Below are positions 1 to 7,180 of a stretch of DNA of 40,659 nt, one piece after another (positions within the stretch are counted from its first letter, which is position 1; each line of letters starts with the position of its first letter). This DNA is from Sporosarcina ureae. Lineage in GTDB: Bacteria; Bacillota; Bacilli; Bacillales_A; Planococcaceae. Under the pieces are notes generated by a model, which saw only the letters and a list, made by a program, of their open reading frames with translations, was not told the DNA's origin and ran no database searches. Location: positions 1 through 40,659 of the forward strand of contig NZ_JARIEA010000057.1 in assembly GCF_029267015.1 (NCBI RefSeq), read 5' to 3'. The position numbers and the translations under genes are program-made.

Positions 1-42
1 AAGACCTTGCCAAAGAATTGTTATATCCAGTCAAAGAAATAG

Positions 43-94
43 AAAATGCCCCGAAGAATCTTTATGGTCGATTCTTTTGGGGCATTTTCTTTTA
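43..94 (+). terminator. Intrinsic terminator at the window start
   Basis: An 18-nt left arm (43-60) pairs with 70-88, apart from one G:U/bulge position, followed by CTTTT. Frame 1 has a TAG at 40-42 directly before the stem, so this may end a gene lying mostly outside the window. That upstream gene cannot be identified from 40 bases. Confidence 0.7.
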
Positions 95-120
95 TGTGAA
101 ACAACGTGTTCATTTTTTGA

Positions 121-222
121 CGCTTACGTGAAAAAATCATTAGAGATCATAACGGAAGCTTAACGCTGCATACTCAAATTGGTAAAGGAACAACCTTTAC
201 CGTTAGTTTCCCGAAATCCTAA
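121..222 (+). pseudogene. Histidine-kinase C-terminal remnant
   Basis: The frame 121-222 encodes about 33 residues ending in RDHNGSLTLHTQIGKGTTF and then TVSFPKS. This is the typical end of a sensor kinase HATPase_c domain: the G2-box (GKGTTF) followed by the last beta strand. A TGA at 118-120 in the same frame and the terminator just upstream leave no room for the rest of the kinase, and there is no start codon or ribosome binding site. I read this as the last relic of a deleted sensor kinase gene. Family resemblance is strong; the deletion is inferred. Confidence 0.7.
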
Positions 223-240
223 CTGAAATGAATCGCAACG

Positions 241-281
241 AAAAAGAAGTTGACGCCAGTCTAGGCTCCAACTTCTTTTTT
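241..281. terminator. Bidirectional intrinsic terminator
   Basis: The arms AAAAAGAAGTTG (241-252) and CAACTTCTTTTT (269-280) form an A/T-flanked hairpin with T-runs on both strands. It can terminate the kinase remnant on the plus strand and the permease gene on the minus strand. Confidence 0.75.
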
Positions 282-314
282 CTGAATTATCCCAATAAAC
301 TGTAGCTACTTCAT

Positions 315-1211
315 TCAAATAATAACATTCAACAATATACTCAACGTCACCACACTCAACACTGTAGAGAACAACGTAATCGTCGAGACTAGCTCGGGTT
401 CCGTGTCAAATTCAATTGCGTACATCGTCGTAGTGGCCGCTGTAGGCATTGCGGAGATAATGATGAGGACTGTACCTACTAAAGGGTCCACGTTTGCGAA
501 TAGCACGAAAATGAAAGCGAGTATCGGCGCTATGAACATTTTCAATACGACGCCTGAAATGACTACTTGCCAGTTTGGCTTCTTCCTCATGACGGATCCC
601 AGTTGCATACCAAGCATGATCATCATGACAGGAATCGCTGCATCCCCTACCATGGAAGTCGTAGACATAATGGATTCCGGTACGGTTATTTTAAAGTACT
701 GGAAGATGAAAGCGAAAATAGCGGCATAGGTAGTCGGCATTTTGAAGACCATTTTAACCGAGCGCATCATGCCACTCGTACTGCGCGATGCATAATACAC
801 ACCGAAGAAGTTGTTTTGGAGAGATTGGATGACCATGATGAAGATCGCATACGGTAGCGCTTTTTCTCCTAAGCTGAACAACACTACGGGCAAGCCATAG
901 TTTCCCGAGTTCATGAAACCCGTCGCCAGTATCGAGGCGCTTTCCACTTTTTTATCCCATTTAAAGATTTTCGCCAATACTTTGTTTAGAAACACCATGG
1001 CGTAAAAAAGAGCAAACATGTAAATCAAGATTGTCGTATAGCTCGCATTAAAATCCGCCTTATACAACGAAGTAAAGACGAGCGCGGGTGTTAGTATGTA
1101 AATTGAAAGAGATGAGATCGATTTGATATCTAAGTTTTTGACTCTTTGTAATAAGAATCCCACTGCGAATACTGCAATGATCGGTAAAATCACCGTGAAA
1201 AATAAGCCCAT
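315..1211 (-). CDS. AEC family permease (auxin efflux carrier type)
   Basis: This is a 298-aa integral membrane protein. Alternating hydrophobic stretches give about ten membrane segments, with the N-terminal MGLFFTVILPIIAVFAVGFL and the internal TGFMNSGNYGLPVVLFSLG characteristic of the Mem_trans (AEC) family. The mid-protein NSGNYGLP segment is the conserved broken-helix region of the family. Bacterial members export or take up small carboxylates such as malate or malonate, but the substrate cannot be read here. The start at 1211 has an AGAGGTG ribosome binding site about 8 nt upstream. The gene is monocistronic, with a terminator at 241-281 beyond its stop. Family assignment is firm, substrate unknown. 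Confidence 0.88.
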   Translation of the reverse strand: MGLFFTVILPIIAVFAVGFLLQRVKNLDIKSISSLSIYILTPALVFTSLYKADFNASYTTILIYMFALFYAMVFLNKVLAKIFKWDKKVESASILATGFMNSGNYGLPVVLFSLGEKALPYAIFIMVIQSLQNNFFGVYYASRSTSGMMRSVKMVFKMPTTYAAIFAFIFQYFKITVPESIMSTTSMVGDAAIPVMMIMLGMQLGSVMRKKPNWQVVISGVVLKMFIAPILAFIFVLFANVDPLVGTVLIIISAMPTAATTTMYAIEFDTEPELVSTITLFSTVLSVVTLSILLNVII

Positions 1212-1369
1212 TTATACACCTCTGACGATAGTCTCTTAGTAGTTTCTTGTATATATGTAAGTGTTTTCTACTGTTTATAGATAACCTACTGAATCTATAT
1301 TAATAGTAATCATGTCGATTGTCTCTCTATTTGGCGTAATGGTTTTTACTGGACACTAAGAGTGCATGC

Positions 1370-1410
1370 AAAAGACGTTACTTCTCCCGTTTTGGGAAGT
1401 AACGTCTTTT
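1370..1410. terminator. Strong bidirectional hairpin
   Basis: A perfect 15-bp stem is formed by AAAAGACGTTACTTC (1370-1384) and its complement (1396-1410), with T-runs on both sides. On the minus strand it follows the chemotaxis-receptor remnant, whose stop is at 1414. Confidence 0.85.
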
Positions 1411-1413
1411 GTA

Positions 1414-1655
1414 TTACGTTCTACGAATCGCGACTGCTTCATCATGCGTTTCCGTAATATACTTCGCAATTTCTGATTGTTCTTCCGTCAATTCAGTCAG
1501 CGTCGCATTTAACTCCTCTACTGTTGCTGTACTTTGCTCCACTACCGCAGCAAACTCGACTGTGTGCTTGCGGATTGTCGATGTCCGACCTGTAATGACG
1601 TCAAATTCACGTATAAATTCAGCCAATCGGTTAATTTCAGTTCTTCTATCTTCAT
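1414..1655 (-). pseudogene. Chemotaxis-receptor C-terminal remnant, probably frameshifted
   Basis: The frame ending at 1414 encodes about 75 residues, including FAAVVEQSTATVEELNATLT and EEQSEIAKYI. This matches the C-terminal end of the methyl-accepting chemotaxis protein signalling helix. No transmembrane, HAMP or sensory part exists upstream. A good ribosome binding site (AAGGAG, 1664-1669) and ATG (1655) are present, but this ATG is out of frame with the receptor sequence; in its own frame it gives only 37 residues. One missing base near 1640 would join MKIE to the receptor frame. It could be a decayed short gene or an old fusion scar. An in-frame internal ATG at 1626 would give 70 residues but has no convincing ribosome binding site. 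Confidence 0.6.
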
Positions 1656-1825
1656 TTTACATTCTCCTTCGACAGGCGATAGGCCTATGAGAGTTAGAGA
1701 ATTCCTTATGTAAAATGTACCATTTATAGGGAATTATATATATGGGCATTATGCTTCAATTATATTAATATAACTTATCCACATTCTGACTGGAACTGGT
1801 ATCATGTCCCCATAGAACATCGATA

Positions 1826-1948
1826 CTACACGTATCTATCATACAATCCTTCCAACTCCGCATCCGTTAAACGCTCTAAATAGCCCACTGAATAACTTGC
1901 CCGTAGACAGATGACTAAAATCAAGACACCACGTTCTTCCTTGCTCAT
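1826..1948 (-). CDS. 40-aa small protein, last gene of the replication operon
   Basis: This ORF begins at an ATG overlapping the stop of the preceding gene (ATGA, 1945-1948) and has a GGCGGGGG purine run just before it, typical of translational coupling. It encodes 40 residues starting MSKEERGVLILVICLRASYS and ending in YLERLTDAELEGLYDRYV. The N-terminal MS(K/R)EER and the C-terminal LTDxELExLYDR pattern resemble small BH0509-type proteins found in Bacillaceae and their phages. That family link is from memory and tentative. Coupling to the operon is seen directly; the function is unknown. A longer 71-aa ORF on the same strand in another frame lacks such a start. Confidence 0.6.
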   Translation of the reverse strand: MSKEERGVLILVICLRASYSVGYLERLTDAELEGLYDRYV

Positions 1949-2412
1949 GCCCCCGCCATCCGATACAAAGTCCGCTCTCCTGCTTTCGCGTGTCCCACAT
2001 ACGCAGGGTACATGAGTACTTCTTTCTTATGATCATACAAACTTTCCTCAGCACCTGTATCCGCGAACGTCATCACGTTGATCATCAGTCGGTCTGCTCG
2101 CGTAATTTTATGCTGGTTTTGACGGAACAGCTCTTCGTGTAGCCGGTACGCATCGAGCGAATGCTCTGCTAAGTAGAACACGTACCAGTCGTTTTCTGTA
2201 TCCATGACGAACAACTTCACCTTGCCGATATCCAAGATGTTCTGCTCCATCATGCGCTGTACTTCTGCTTCGTCGAATTCGATACCTTTTAATTCTTCAC
2301 TATCGTCTTGTAAAGTGATTTGGTTGGTCATGAGCGCCCAGTAAATACTGTGCGCCAAGTGTGATAGATCGATTTCGAATGCGTAATCCAACATATCTTT
2401 CACTGTGATCAT
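1945..2412 (-). CDS. Phage-associated protein of unknown function (155 aa)
   Basis: The ATG at 2412 overlaps the stop of the helicase gene by 4 nt (ATGA), and the GGGGGAG ribosome binding site lies inside the helicase C-terminal codons. The product is a soluble, acidic 155-aa protein without signal peptide or membrane segment. I recognise no domain. Visible features are a central KVKLFVMDTENDWYVFYLAE strand-rich stretch and a C-terminal part with MINVMTFADTGAEESLYDHK. Its place between a DnaB-like helicase and a tiny coupled ORF suggests an accessory replication or regulatory protein of phage origin, which is inference from context only. Confidence 0.75.
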   Translation of the reverse strand: MITVKDMLDYAFEIDLSHLAHSIYWALMTNQITLQDDSEELKGIEFDEAEVQRMMEQNILDIGKVKLFVMDTENDWYVFYLAEHSLDAYRLHEELFRQNQHKITRADRLMINVMTFADTGAEESLYDHKKEVLMYPAYVGHAKAGERTLYRMAGA

Positions 2413-3689
2413 AAGTTAGCTCCCCCTTTATATTTGTTTTCATCGAAATCGTAAAGCTTGCCAGTTTGCTTGCTGTAGATGGTGGTGATCTTACCGGTCG
2501 GACCATTACGGTGTTTAGCAATTTCGATTTCCAGTAGATTCGTCGGTGCTTTTTCTTTTTCGTAGTAATCTTCCCGATAGAGAAATGCGATGACGTCTGC
2601 ATCTTGTTCGATGTTTCCGGAGTCACGCAAGTCACTCATCATCGGATGCTTATCGTGGCGATTTTCAACATTTCTCGAAAGTTGGGATAAAACCACAACC
2701 GGACAGTTGAACTCTTTGGCCATCGATTTCAAATCACTACTGATTTGACCAATAGCTAATGTTTGGTTGACTACTTTGCCTTCCGGACGAATGATTTGTA
2801 AGTAATCAATGAAAATAATTGGACGTTTCGTTGGATTCGCTTTAATAACCGATCTCGCTCTAGCTTTTATTTGACTTACTGTAAGTCCGCTTTCATCATC
2901 GATACGCAATTTCGCACTACTTAAGTGATTTAATACTGTCGTCCACTCGCTCTTTTGCTTTTCCGTGAAGTATTTATATGGATCGCGCATTTTCAAACGA
3001 CTATACTCACCTGTCGAAGCAATCAAACGATCAATCATCGTTTTTCGACTCATTTCAAGTGAGAAGACTAGTGGCATATGTCCTTGCCACCCAGCTTGCA
3101 GAGCAAAATGGTTCAGTGTGTCGGTCTTTCCCACGGAAGGTCTGGCAGCGACTACGATATATTCACTGTCTTGAAAGCCGTTTAGCATTTTATCCAAATC
3201 GGTAAGTCCTGTTGGTATGCCTGTCATGGTTTCCATCGGGATATACGGTCTTTCATATTGTGTAACTAAGTCTTCAGTCAAAGTGGTACGACTAGTTTCG
3301 GCGTTAAGGCCTTGCAAGTCATCAAATGCTTGCTGAATGTCCACGATACTCCAGTTTTGCTGGCTAGCCCGGTGCAAGATTCTCGACTTTTCATGCTCTT
3401 TCCATTCGGTGATGATCAATTCTTCGTATTCGTCAAAACGTGCAGGATTGGAGAATCGCTTGAGGTCGAATAGATAATTGGCTCCACCTAAGTCACTCGG
3501 ATCTCTTCTCGTCAGCACGGTGATATAGTCTACCGGCTTCCCTTCTTGCGCTAATTCTCGCATGACCGTATAGATCGTTTGATTGACATGTCCACGAAAG
3601 AATTCGACTTGCATGTTGCTATCCAAAATCAAATAGTTTTCATTAAACATCGTTCCTAGTATGCTTTTTTCAGCTAATTCATAACCCAT
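2409..3689 (-). CDS. DnaB-like replicative helicase, phage type
   Basis: From the ATG at 3689 the product is 426 aa. It has a DnaB N-terminal domain (MGYELAEKSILGTMF), then the RecA-like hexameric helicase core with Walker A ARPSVGKT near residue 185 and Walker B RPIIFIDYLQII near residue 295. It also has the DLRDSGNIEQDADVIAFLYR segment that carries DnaB sensor and arginine-finger functions. It would unwind DNA 5'-3' at a replication fork. The 3689 start is preferred over an upstream ATG at 3740 because GGGGAG lies 7 nt before it. The start overlaps the replisome-organizer gene by 11 nt. As part of a coupled phage-type operon it is probably not the cell's main dnaB; that is inference. Confidence 0.9.
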   Translation of the reverse strand: MGYELAEKSILGTMFNENYLILDSNMQVEFFRGHVNQTIYTVMRELAQEGKPVDYITVLTRRDPSDLGGANYLFDLKRFSNPARFDEYEELIITEWKEHEKSRILHRASQQNWSIVDIQQAFDDLQGLNAETSRTTLTEDLVTQYERPYIPMETMTGIPTGLTDLDKMLNGFQDSEYIVVAARPSVGKTDTLNHFALQAGWQGHMPLVFSLEMSRKTMIDRLIASTGEYSRLKMRDPYKYFTEKQKSEWTTVLNHLSSAKLRIDDESGLTVSQIKARARSVIKANPTKRPIIFIDYLQIIRPEGKVVNQTLAIGQISSDLKSMAKEFNCPVVVLSQLSRNVENRHDKHPMMSDLRDSGNIEQDADVIAFLYREDYYEKEKAPTNLLEIEIAKHRNGPTGKITTIYSKQTGKLYDFDENKYKGGANL

Positions 3690-4476
3690 ATATATTCTCC
3701 CCTTTTCCGAAATCCAGTTCCGGTGATTTGTACACTTCATATCCGATCGAACGAGCCGTTTTAACAGGTGCTTCGTTTAGATAGTTCTCGAATTTCTCCG
3801 CTTTGAATAATGTCGAAGGCTGTAAGTAGTTACGGAATTGCGGATCATTCAGCCATTGTGCTGTTTTGGTATCGATGACAAGTTTGAAGTCTTCGAGTGT
3901 ATAGCCTTCTTCCATGCGGTCCTGCAAAATATTCATAGTCGCATTCGTTCGGCATTTGAATCGTTTAGAAGCTTTTTGGTTTAAATACTCAATGACAGAA
4001 GAAATAGTAGCGAGATTTTTCTCGCTCGCTCTTTTATTCTTTGTCGTTTGTTTAAGTTCTTTGGTTATTGCTGGGAGCAAAACGCTCTTCTCTGACAGAC
4101 GATTTTGCTCTTCTGAGTAGACTGATTCCGTCTGCTCGAAGGGTACAAATTCGCCCCCTTGCTGTGACAGCTTTTCGTAATCAATTCGATACCACTTCGT
4201 TCTGTCCATCGGCATTTTGTTATACTCGGATGTAATGATCAATCCTTCTTTTTCGAGTTTGGTGACGAGCCGTTTAATTAGATGAATCGTCCAGCAAGGA
4301 AACTCATCCGTCCATTGCTTGTAGGTGTTATACACCCACTTATGGCCGTGATGGATGTTGGTTGATATCTGCAATCGATAATGCAATTGTTGCAAAAATA
4401 ATGCTTCGTTAATGCCGACTACTGCTGCGAATTTAGGTGAAAACGGTATTCTGACACTTTGGATTGGTCTTTTCAT
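3679..4476 (-). CDS. Phage replisome organizer / replication initiation protein
   Basis: The product is 265 aa from the ATG at 4476, chosen because GAGGGG lies 8 nt upstream; a start at 4518 has no ribosome binding site. The N-terminal third contains GINEALFLQQLHYRLQ and KWVYNTYKQWTDEFP, followed by IKRLVTKLEKEGLI. This is the winged-helix layout of phage DnaD-like initiators. After a charged linker, residues from about 170 onward (VIEYLNQKASKRFKCRTNAT ... YLQPSTLFKAEKFENYLNE) match the conserved phage C-terminal domain (Phg_2220_C type) found in siphophage replication proteins. Such proteins bind the origin and recruit the helicase. The helicase gene follows at once with an 11-nt overlap. 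Confidence 0.85.
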   Translation of the reverse strand: MKRPIQSVRIPFSPKFAAVVGINEALFLQQLHYRLQISTNIHHGHKWVYNTYKQWTDEFPCWTIHLIKRLVTKLEKEGLIITSEYNKMPMDRTKWYRIDYEKLSQQGGEFVPFEQTESVYSEEQNRLSEKSVLLPAITKELKQTTKNKRASEKNLATISSVIEYLNQKASKRFKCRTNATMNILQDRMEEGYTLEDFKLVIDTKTAQWLNDPQFRNYLQPSTLFKAEKFENYLNEAPVKTARSIGYEVYKSPELDFGKGENIYGL

Positions 4477-4586
4477 TTCTCGCGCCCCTCTCTGGTTATT
4501 TTCTCTTTCATTAGTCATATAGAGAGTATTTTCAAAAAGGATACTGCTTTTTTATTTTTATTTTTTATTTGCTTACATTCGCGCAC

Positions 4587-4632
4587 AAAAAAAGAAGTTA
4601 CGGCTCGTATTTTGAGCTGTAACTTCTTTTTT
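4587..4632. terminator. Bidirectional terminator between phosphatase and replication operon
   Basis: GAAGTTACGGCTC pairs with GAGCTGTAACTTC (one G:U), flanked by runs of A and T. It probably ends transcription from the phosphatase gene (minus strand), insulating the replication operon. The rest of 4477-4704 holds no gene that I can support. Confidence 0.75.
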
Positions 4633-4704
4633 GTGGCGTATTATTACAATTGACCAATGATAGTATTTTTCATATATGCTTCTGGACGTCGTCGACTGCG
4701 AGCC

Positions 4705-6066
4705 TTACTTCTTACCCGCAATAATTTCAAAAATGATATTCGCATGATCCGTATTATCTAACAGACCTGTAAAGCGCTCTTTGGACAGTCCATACGCATA
4801 AACAGGTACATCTTCACCTGTATGTCCACCGGTTGTCCAACCCGTATAGGAGCGTTTGTCGATGATTTGTTTGATAGCTGTTTCAATATCATCGGTCTCT
4901 GTATCTGCCGCTTGGACTGCTTCTATTTCCTTCTGGTCTAACGGAAAACTTTCTTGGTCGATGTAGCGTATTAATGTCTCTTCTACATCTGAACCGTTTG
5001 CTATTTCTTGAGAAATGAAGGCCGGTGTGCGTTTCACTGCTTTGATCACATCAACTGACCAATCATATACGCCATCCGCTCCTATGGAAAATCCGCCAGT
5101 TGAATGATCCGCAGTCGCAACGACTAATGTATGCTCATCTTGTTTAGCAAATTCGATGGCTGCCTGGAACGCTTTATCGAAGTCTTCCATTTCACTCATC
5201 GCACCGACAATATCATTATCATGCCCCGCCCAGTCGATTTGGCTTCCTTCAACCATAAGGAAAAATCCATTTTCGTTTTTCTTCAGTCGCTCAATCGCCG
5301 CTTCTGTCATATCTTCCAATGAGGGTGTTTCTGCTGGACGGTCGATCATTTTGGACATGCCGCCATCCGCGAACAATCCAAGTATTTTATCATTCTTATT
5401 CTTCAATAATTCTTCTTTTGTTGTGACATATCCATATCCATCCAGTTCGAATGAATGCGCATGGCTCAAGTCTTCCCTGACAAAGTGTTTTTTCCCACCG
5501 CCCAGAAGGACATCGATTGTATGCTCACCGTTGATGCGTTCATTGTAATAATCATCGGCAATCTCATCCATATTCTTTCTACTTTCATTATGGGCACCGT
5601 AAGCTGCAGGTGTCGCATGTGTAATTTCAGAAGTAGCAACAAGTCCAGTCGATTTCCCGGCTTCTTTTGCCGCTTCGAGGACAGTTTGCACACGCCCTTT
5701 CTTTTTATCCACTGCAATTGCATTATTATATGTTTTAATACCTGACGACATAGCCGTTGCTGCGGACGCTGAATCTGTAATTGACTCTTCGTCATCATCA
5801 GGATACGTCATTTGTTGTCCAACTAGATGTTGATCGAATGCTGTTAACTCGATCTCAGGGGTAGTCGGGTCATCTTTGAAGTAACGATAAGCGGATGTAT
5901 AGGAACTCCCCATGCCATCTCCAATCAAAAATATGACATTCTTAATCTCCGGTGTGTCGTCCTGTTTCACTTCATCAGCTGAACTCGTTGAATAATTCCC
6001 AGTCCAGATGGCTCCACCAATTAATGCAGCCGATAGTGCTACTACGGGTACGATTTTCTTCAACAA
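4705..6066 (-). CDS. Exported alkaline phosphatase (PhoA/PhoB family)
   Basis: This 453-aa protein hydrolyses phosphate monoesters outside the cell. After an N-terminal signal peptide (KKIVPVVALSAALIGGAIW) it shows the family landmarks in order: metal-binding FLIGDGMGSS, the nucleophile region TDSASAATAMSSG with the catalytic Ser, THATPAAYGAHNES, EGSQIDWAGHDND, ATADHSTGGFS, and TTGGHTGEDVPVYAYG near the C-terminus. Together these supply the Zn/Zn/Mg ligands. The start is TTG at 6066, 7 nt after AGGAGG; an ATG 27 nt further upstream would put the ribosome binding site inside the gene. A candidate PhoP box lies about 70 nt upstream. The gene stands alone. Confidence 0.93.
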   Translation of the reverse strand: MLKKIVPVVALSAALIGGAIWTGNYSTSSADEVKQDDTPEIKNVIFLIGDGMGSSYTSAYRYFKDDPTTPEIELTAFDQHLVGQQMTYPDDDEESITDSASAATAMSSGIKTYNNAIAVDKKKGRVQTVLEAAKEAGKSTGLVATSEITHATPAAYGAHNESRKNMDEIADDYYNERINGEHTIDVLLGGGKKHFVREDLSHAHSFELDGYGYVTTKEELLKNKNDKILGLFADGGMSKMIDRPAETPSLEDMTEAAIERLKKNENGFFLMVEGSQIDWAGHDNDIVGAMSEMEDFDKAFQAAIEFAKQDEHTLVVATADHSTGGFSIGADGVYDWSVDVIKAVKRTPAFISQEIANGSDVEETLIRYIDQESFPLDQKEIEAVQAADTETDDIETAIKQIIDKRSYTGWTTGGHTGEDVPVYAYGLSKERFTGLLDNTDHANIIFEIIAGKK

Positions 6067-6117
6067 TAAACAACCTCCTGTATTTGTAATCAACTTCTAC
6101 TCTACTGGAAGTTTATT

Positions 6118-6152
6118 AATATACGGAGAAGGCTGTGTAAATGTTTTGTAAG
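6118..6152 (-). promoter_or_regulatory. Candidate PhoP box and -10 for the phosphatase gene
   Basis: On the minus strand CTTACA (6147-6152) and TTTACA (6136-6141) are direct repeats 11 bp apart, as expected for PhoP tandem sites of the TT(A/T/C)ACA type. TATATT (6118-6123) follows at a suitable distance as a -10. The gene they precede is a classic Pho-regulon member, which raises plausibility. Only two clear repeats are seen. Confidence 0.4.
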
Positions 6153-6218
6153 GAAAGAGTGGTTATAATCACTAGATTATTTTCAATTTATCATGGTAGG
6201 CGGACATTTTTTACTTTT

Positions 6219-7061
6219 CTATAGCCATTCCACATGCGCAAACTCGGTAATTTGTTGATATCCAATCTCTCGATAAATTTTATTCGCTGTTGGATTGGCG
6301 AGGTCTGTAAACAAGATACAAAAATCGTATTCTTTTAGTAATTCTGCAGATACTTTTGCGACAAGCGATCGTGCATAACCTTTCTTGCGTTCATCTTCAG
6401 GAGTGAATACCATCGAAACCGTCACACCATGTTTCGTCGGACGCGCTTTTTTCATCATAGACACGACGCGTCCATCCACGTCCCAAACAAATACTTCCTT
6501 GTTTTGAATGAATGCTTCTACTTGTTGCTGCACTACGTCATTTTCTGTAGGTGGCAACTTCGCATCGATTTCGAATAACGTGTACCATTTCGCTATCAAC
6601 GCCACATCTTCATCCACTGCATTGCGCCAGTGGCCTTCGCTATATGTAGGGTCGGTTTGGATGGTATCGAGACGATAAATGCCTTCGTTAACTACTTTAC
6701 GTCCTGTCGCTTCTACGTTTGACCACTTGCCGGCAAAGTGAAAAGCTACATGTGTAACGCCAATAACGGATGAAATGGCTACGGCTTCTTCTCGTAACCG
6801 AGCTACTAACTCGTCGATAATGGATTCTATAGAGTCTTCTTCTACAATAATGATATTCAGCGGATAAGGGGCCGTCATTTGTAATAACGCCAACACTTGT
6901 CCTTCTTTCTCAAGCACCGCCATAAACGGATTTTGATAGGTTCCTGACTTAATGGATTCGAGTACTCCATAGAACAAGCTATATACATCTTCATTACGTT
7001 CGAGTATCGGGTCTGCTTGTATGGCAAATTGGTGTGGGTTTGTGTGGATGGTGAATTTCAT
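6219..7061 (-). CDS. GNAT family N-acetyltransferase
   Basis: This is a 280-aa protein from the ATG at 7061, chosen because AGGAGG lies 7 nt upstream; longer versions would include the ribosome binding site. The C-terminal half has the GNAT fold signature: EVFVWDVDGRVVSMMKKARP (beta strands), then VSMVFTPEDERKKGYARSLV with the acetyl-CoA pyrophosphate-binding RKKGYA, then LFTDLANPTANKIYREIGYQ typical of the final GNAT segment. The N-terminal ~120 residues are a second, more divergent domain, as in the tandem-type GNATs of Bacillus. The substrate is unknown. The gene is divergent from the Fic gene. Confidence 0.85.
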   Translation of the reverse strand: MKFTIHTNPHQFAIQADPILERNEDVYSLFYGVLESIKSGTYQNPFMAVLEKEGQVLALLQMTAPYPLNIIIVEEDSIESIIDELVARLREEAVAISSVIGVTHVAFHFAGKWSNVEATGRKVVNEGIYRLDTIQTDPTYSEGHWRNAVDEDVALIAKWYTLFEIDAKLPPTENDVVQQQVEAFIQNKEVFVWDVDGRVVSMMKKARPTKHGVTVSMVFTPEDERKKGYARSLVAKVSAELLKEYDFCILFTDLANPTANKIYREIGYQQITEFAHVEWL

Positions 7062-7106
7062 GCGCATACCTCCTATTTTAAATAATCTTGATATTTGATT
7101 ATACAC

Positions 7107-7135
7107 TTGTTCTAAATTCAATAAAAATGTATACT
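7107..7135 (+). promoter_or_regulatory. Sigma-A-like promoter for the Fic gene
   Basis: TTGTTC (7107-7112), a 17-nt spacer and TATACT (7130-7135) lie 46 nt before the Fic start in the divergent intergenic region. Confidence 0.5.
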
Positions 7136-7180
7136 AATTTAAAAAACCGAGTATATTTGAATTAAGGAGTTGTTTATACT

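Noticed and set aside
3..120. Plus-strand frame with DLAKELLYPVKEIENAPK as a possible gene end
   Set aside because: It runs through the terminator stem and ends at 118-120 without recognisable homology; another frame stops right before the stem.
1839..2054. 71-aa minus-strand ORF
   Set aside because: It overlaps the 155-aa gene and the coupled 40-aa ORF in another frame and has no ribosome binding site; composition is that of a shadow frame.
4477..4518. Upstream start for the replisome organizer
   Set aside because: The ATG at 4518 has no ribosome binding site, while GAGGGG precedes the ATG at 4476.
4459..4653. 64-aa plus-strand ORF rich in Phe
   Set aside because: It reads through the terminator hairpin and an AT-rich spacer, antisense to the replisome organizer start; low-complexity shadow.
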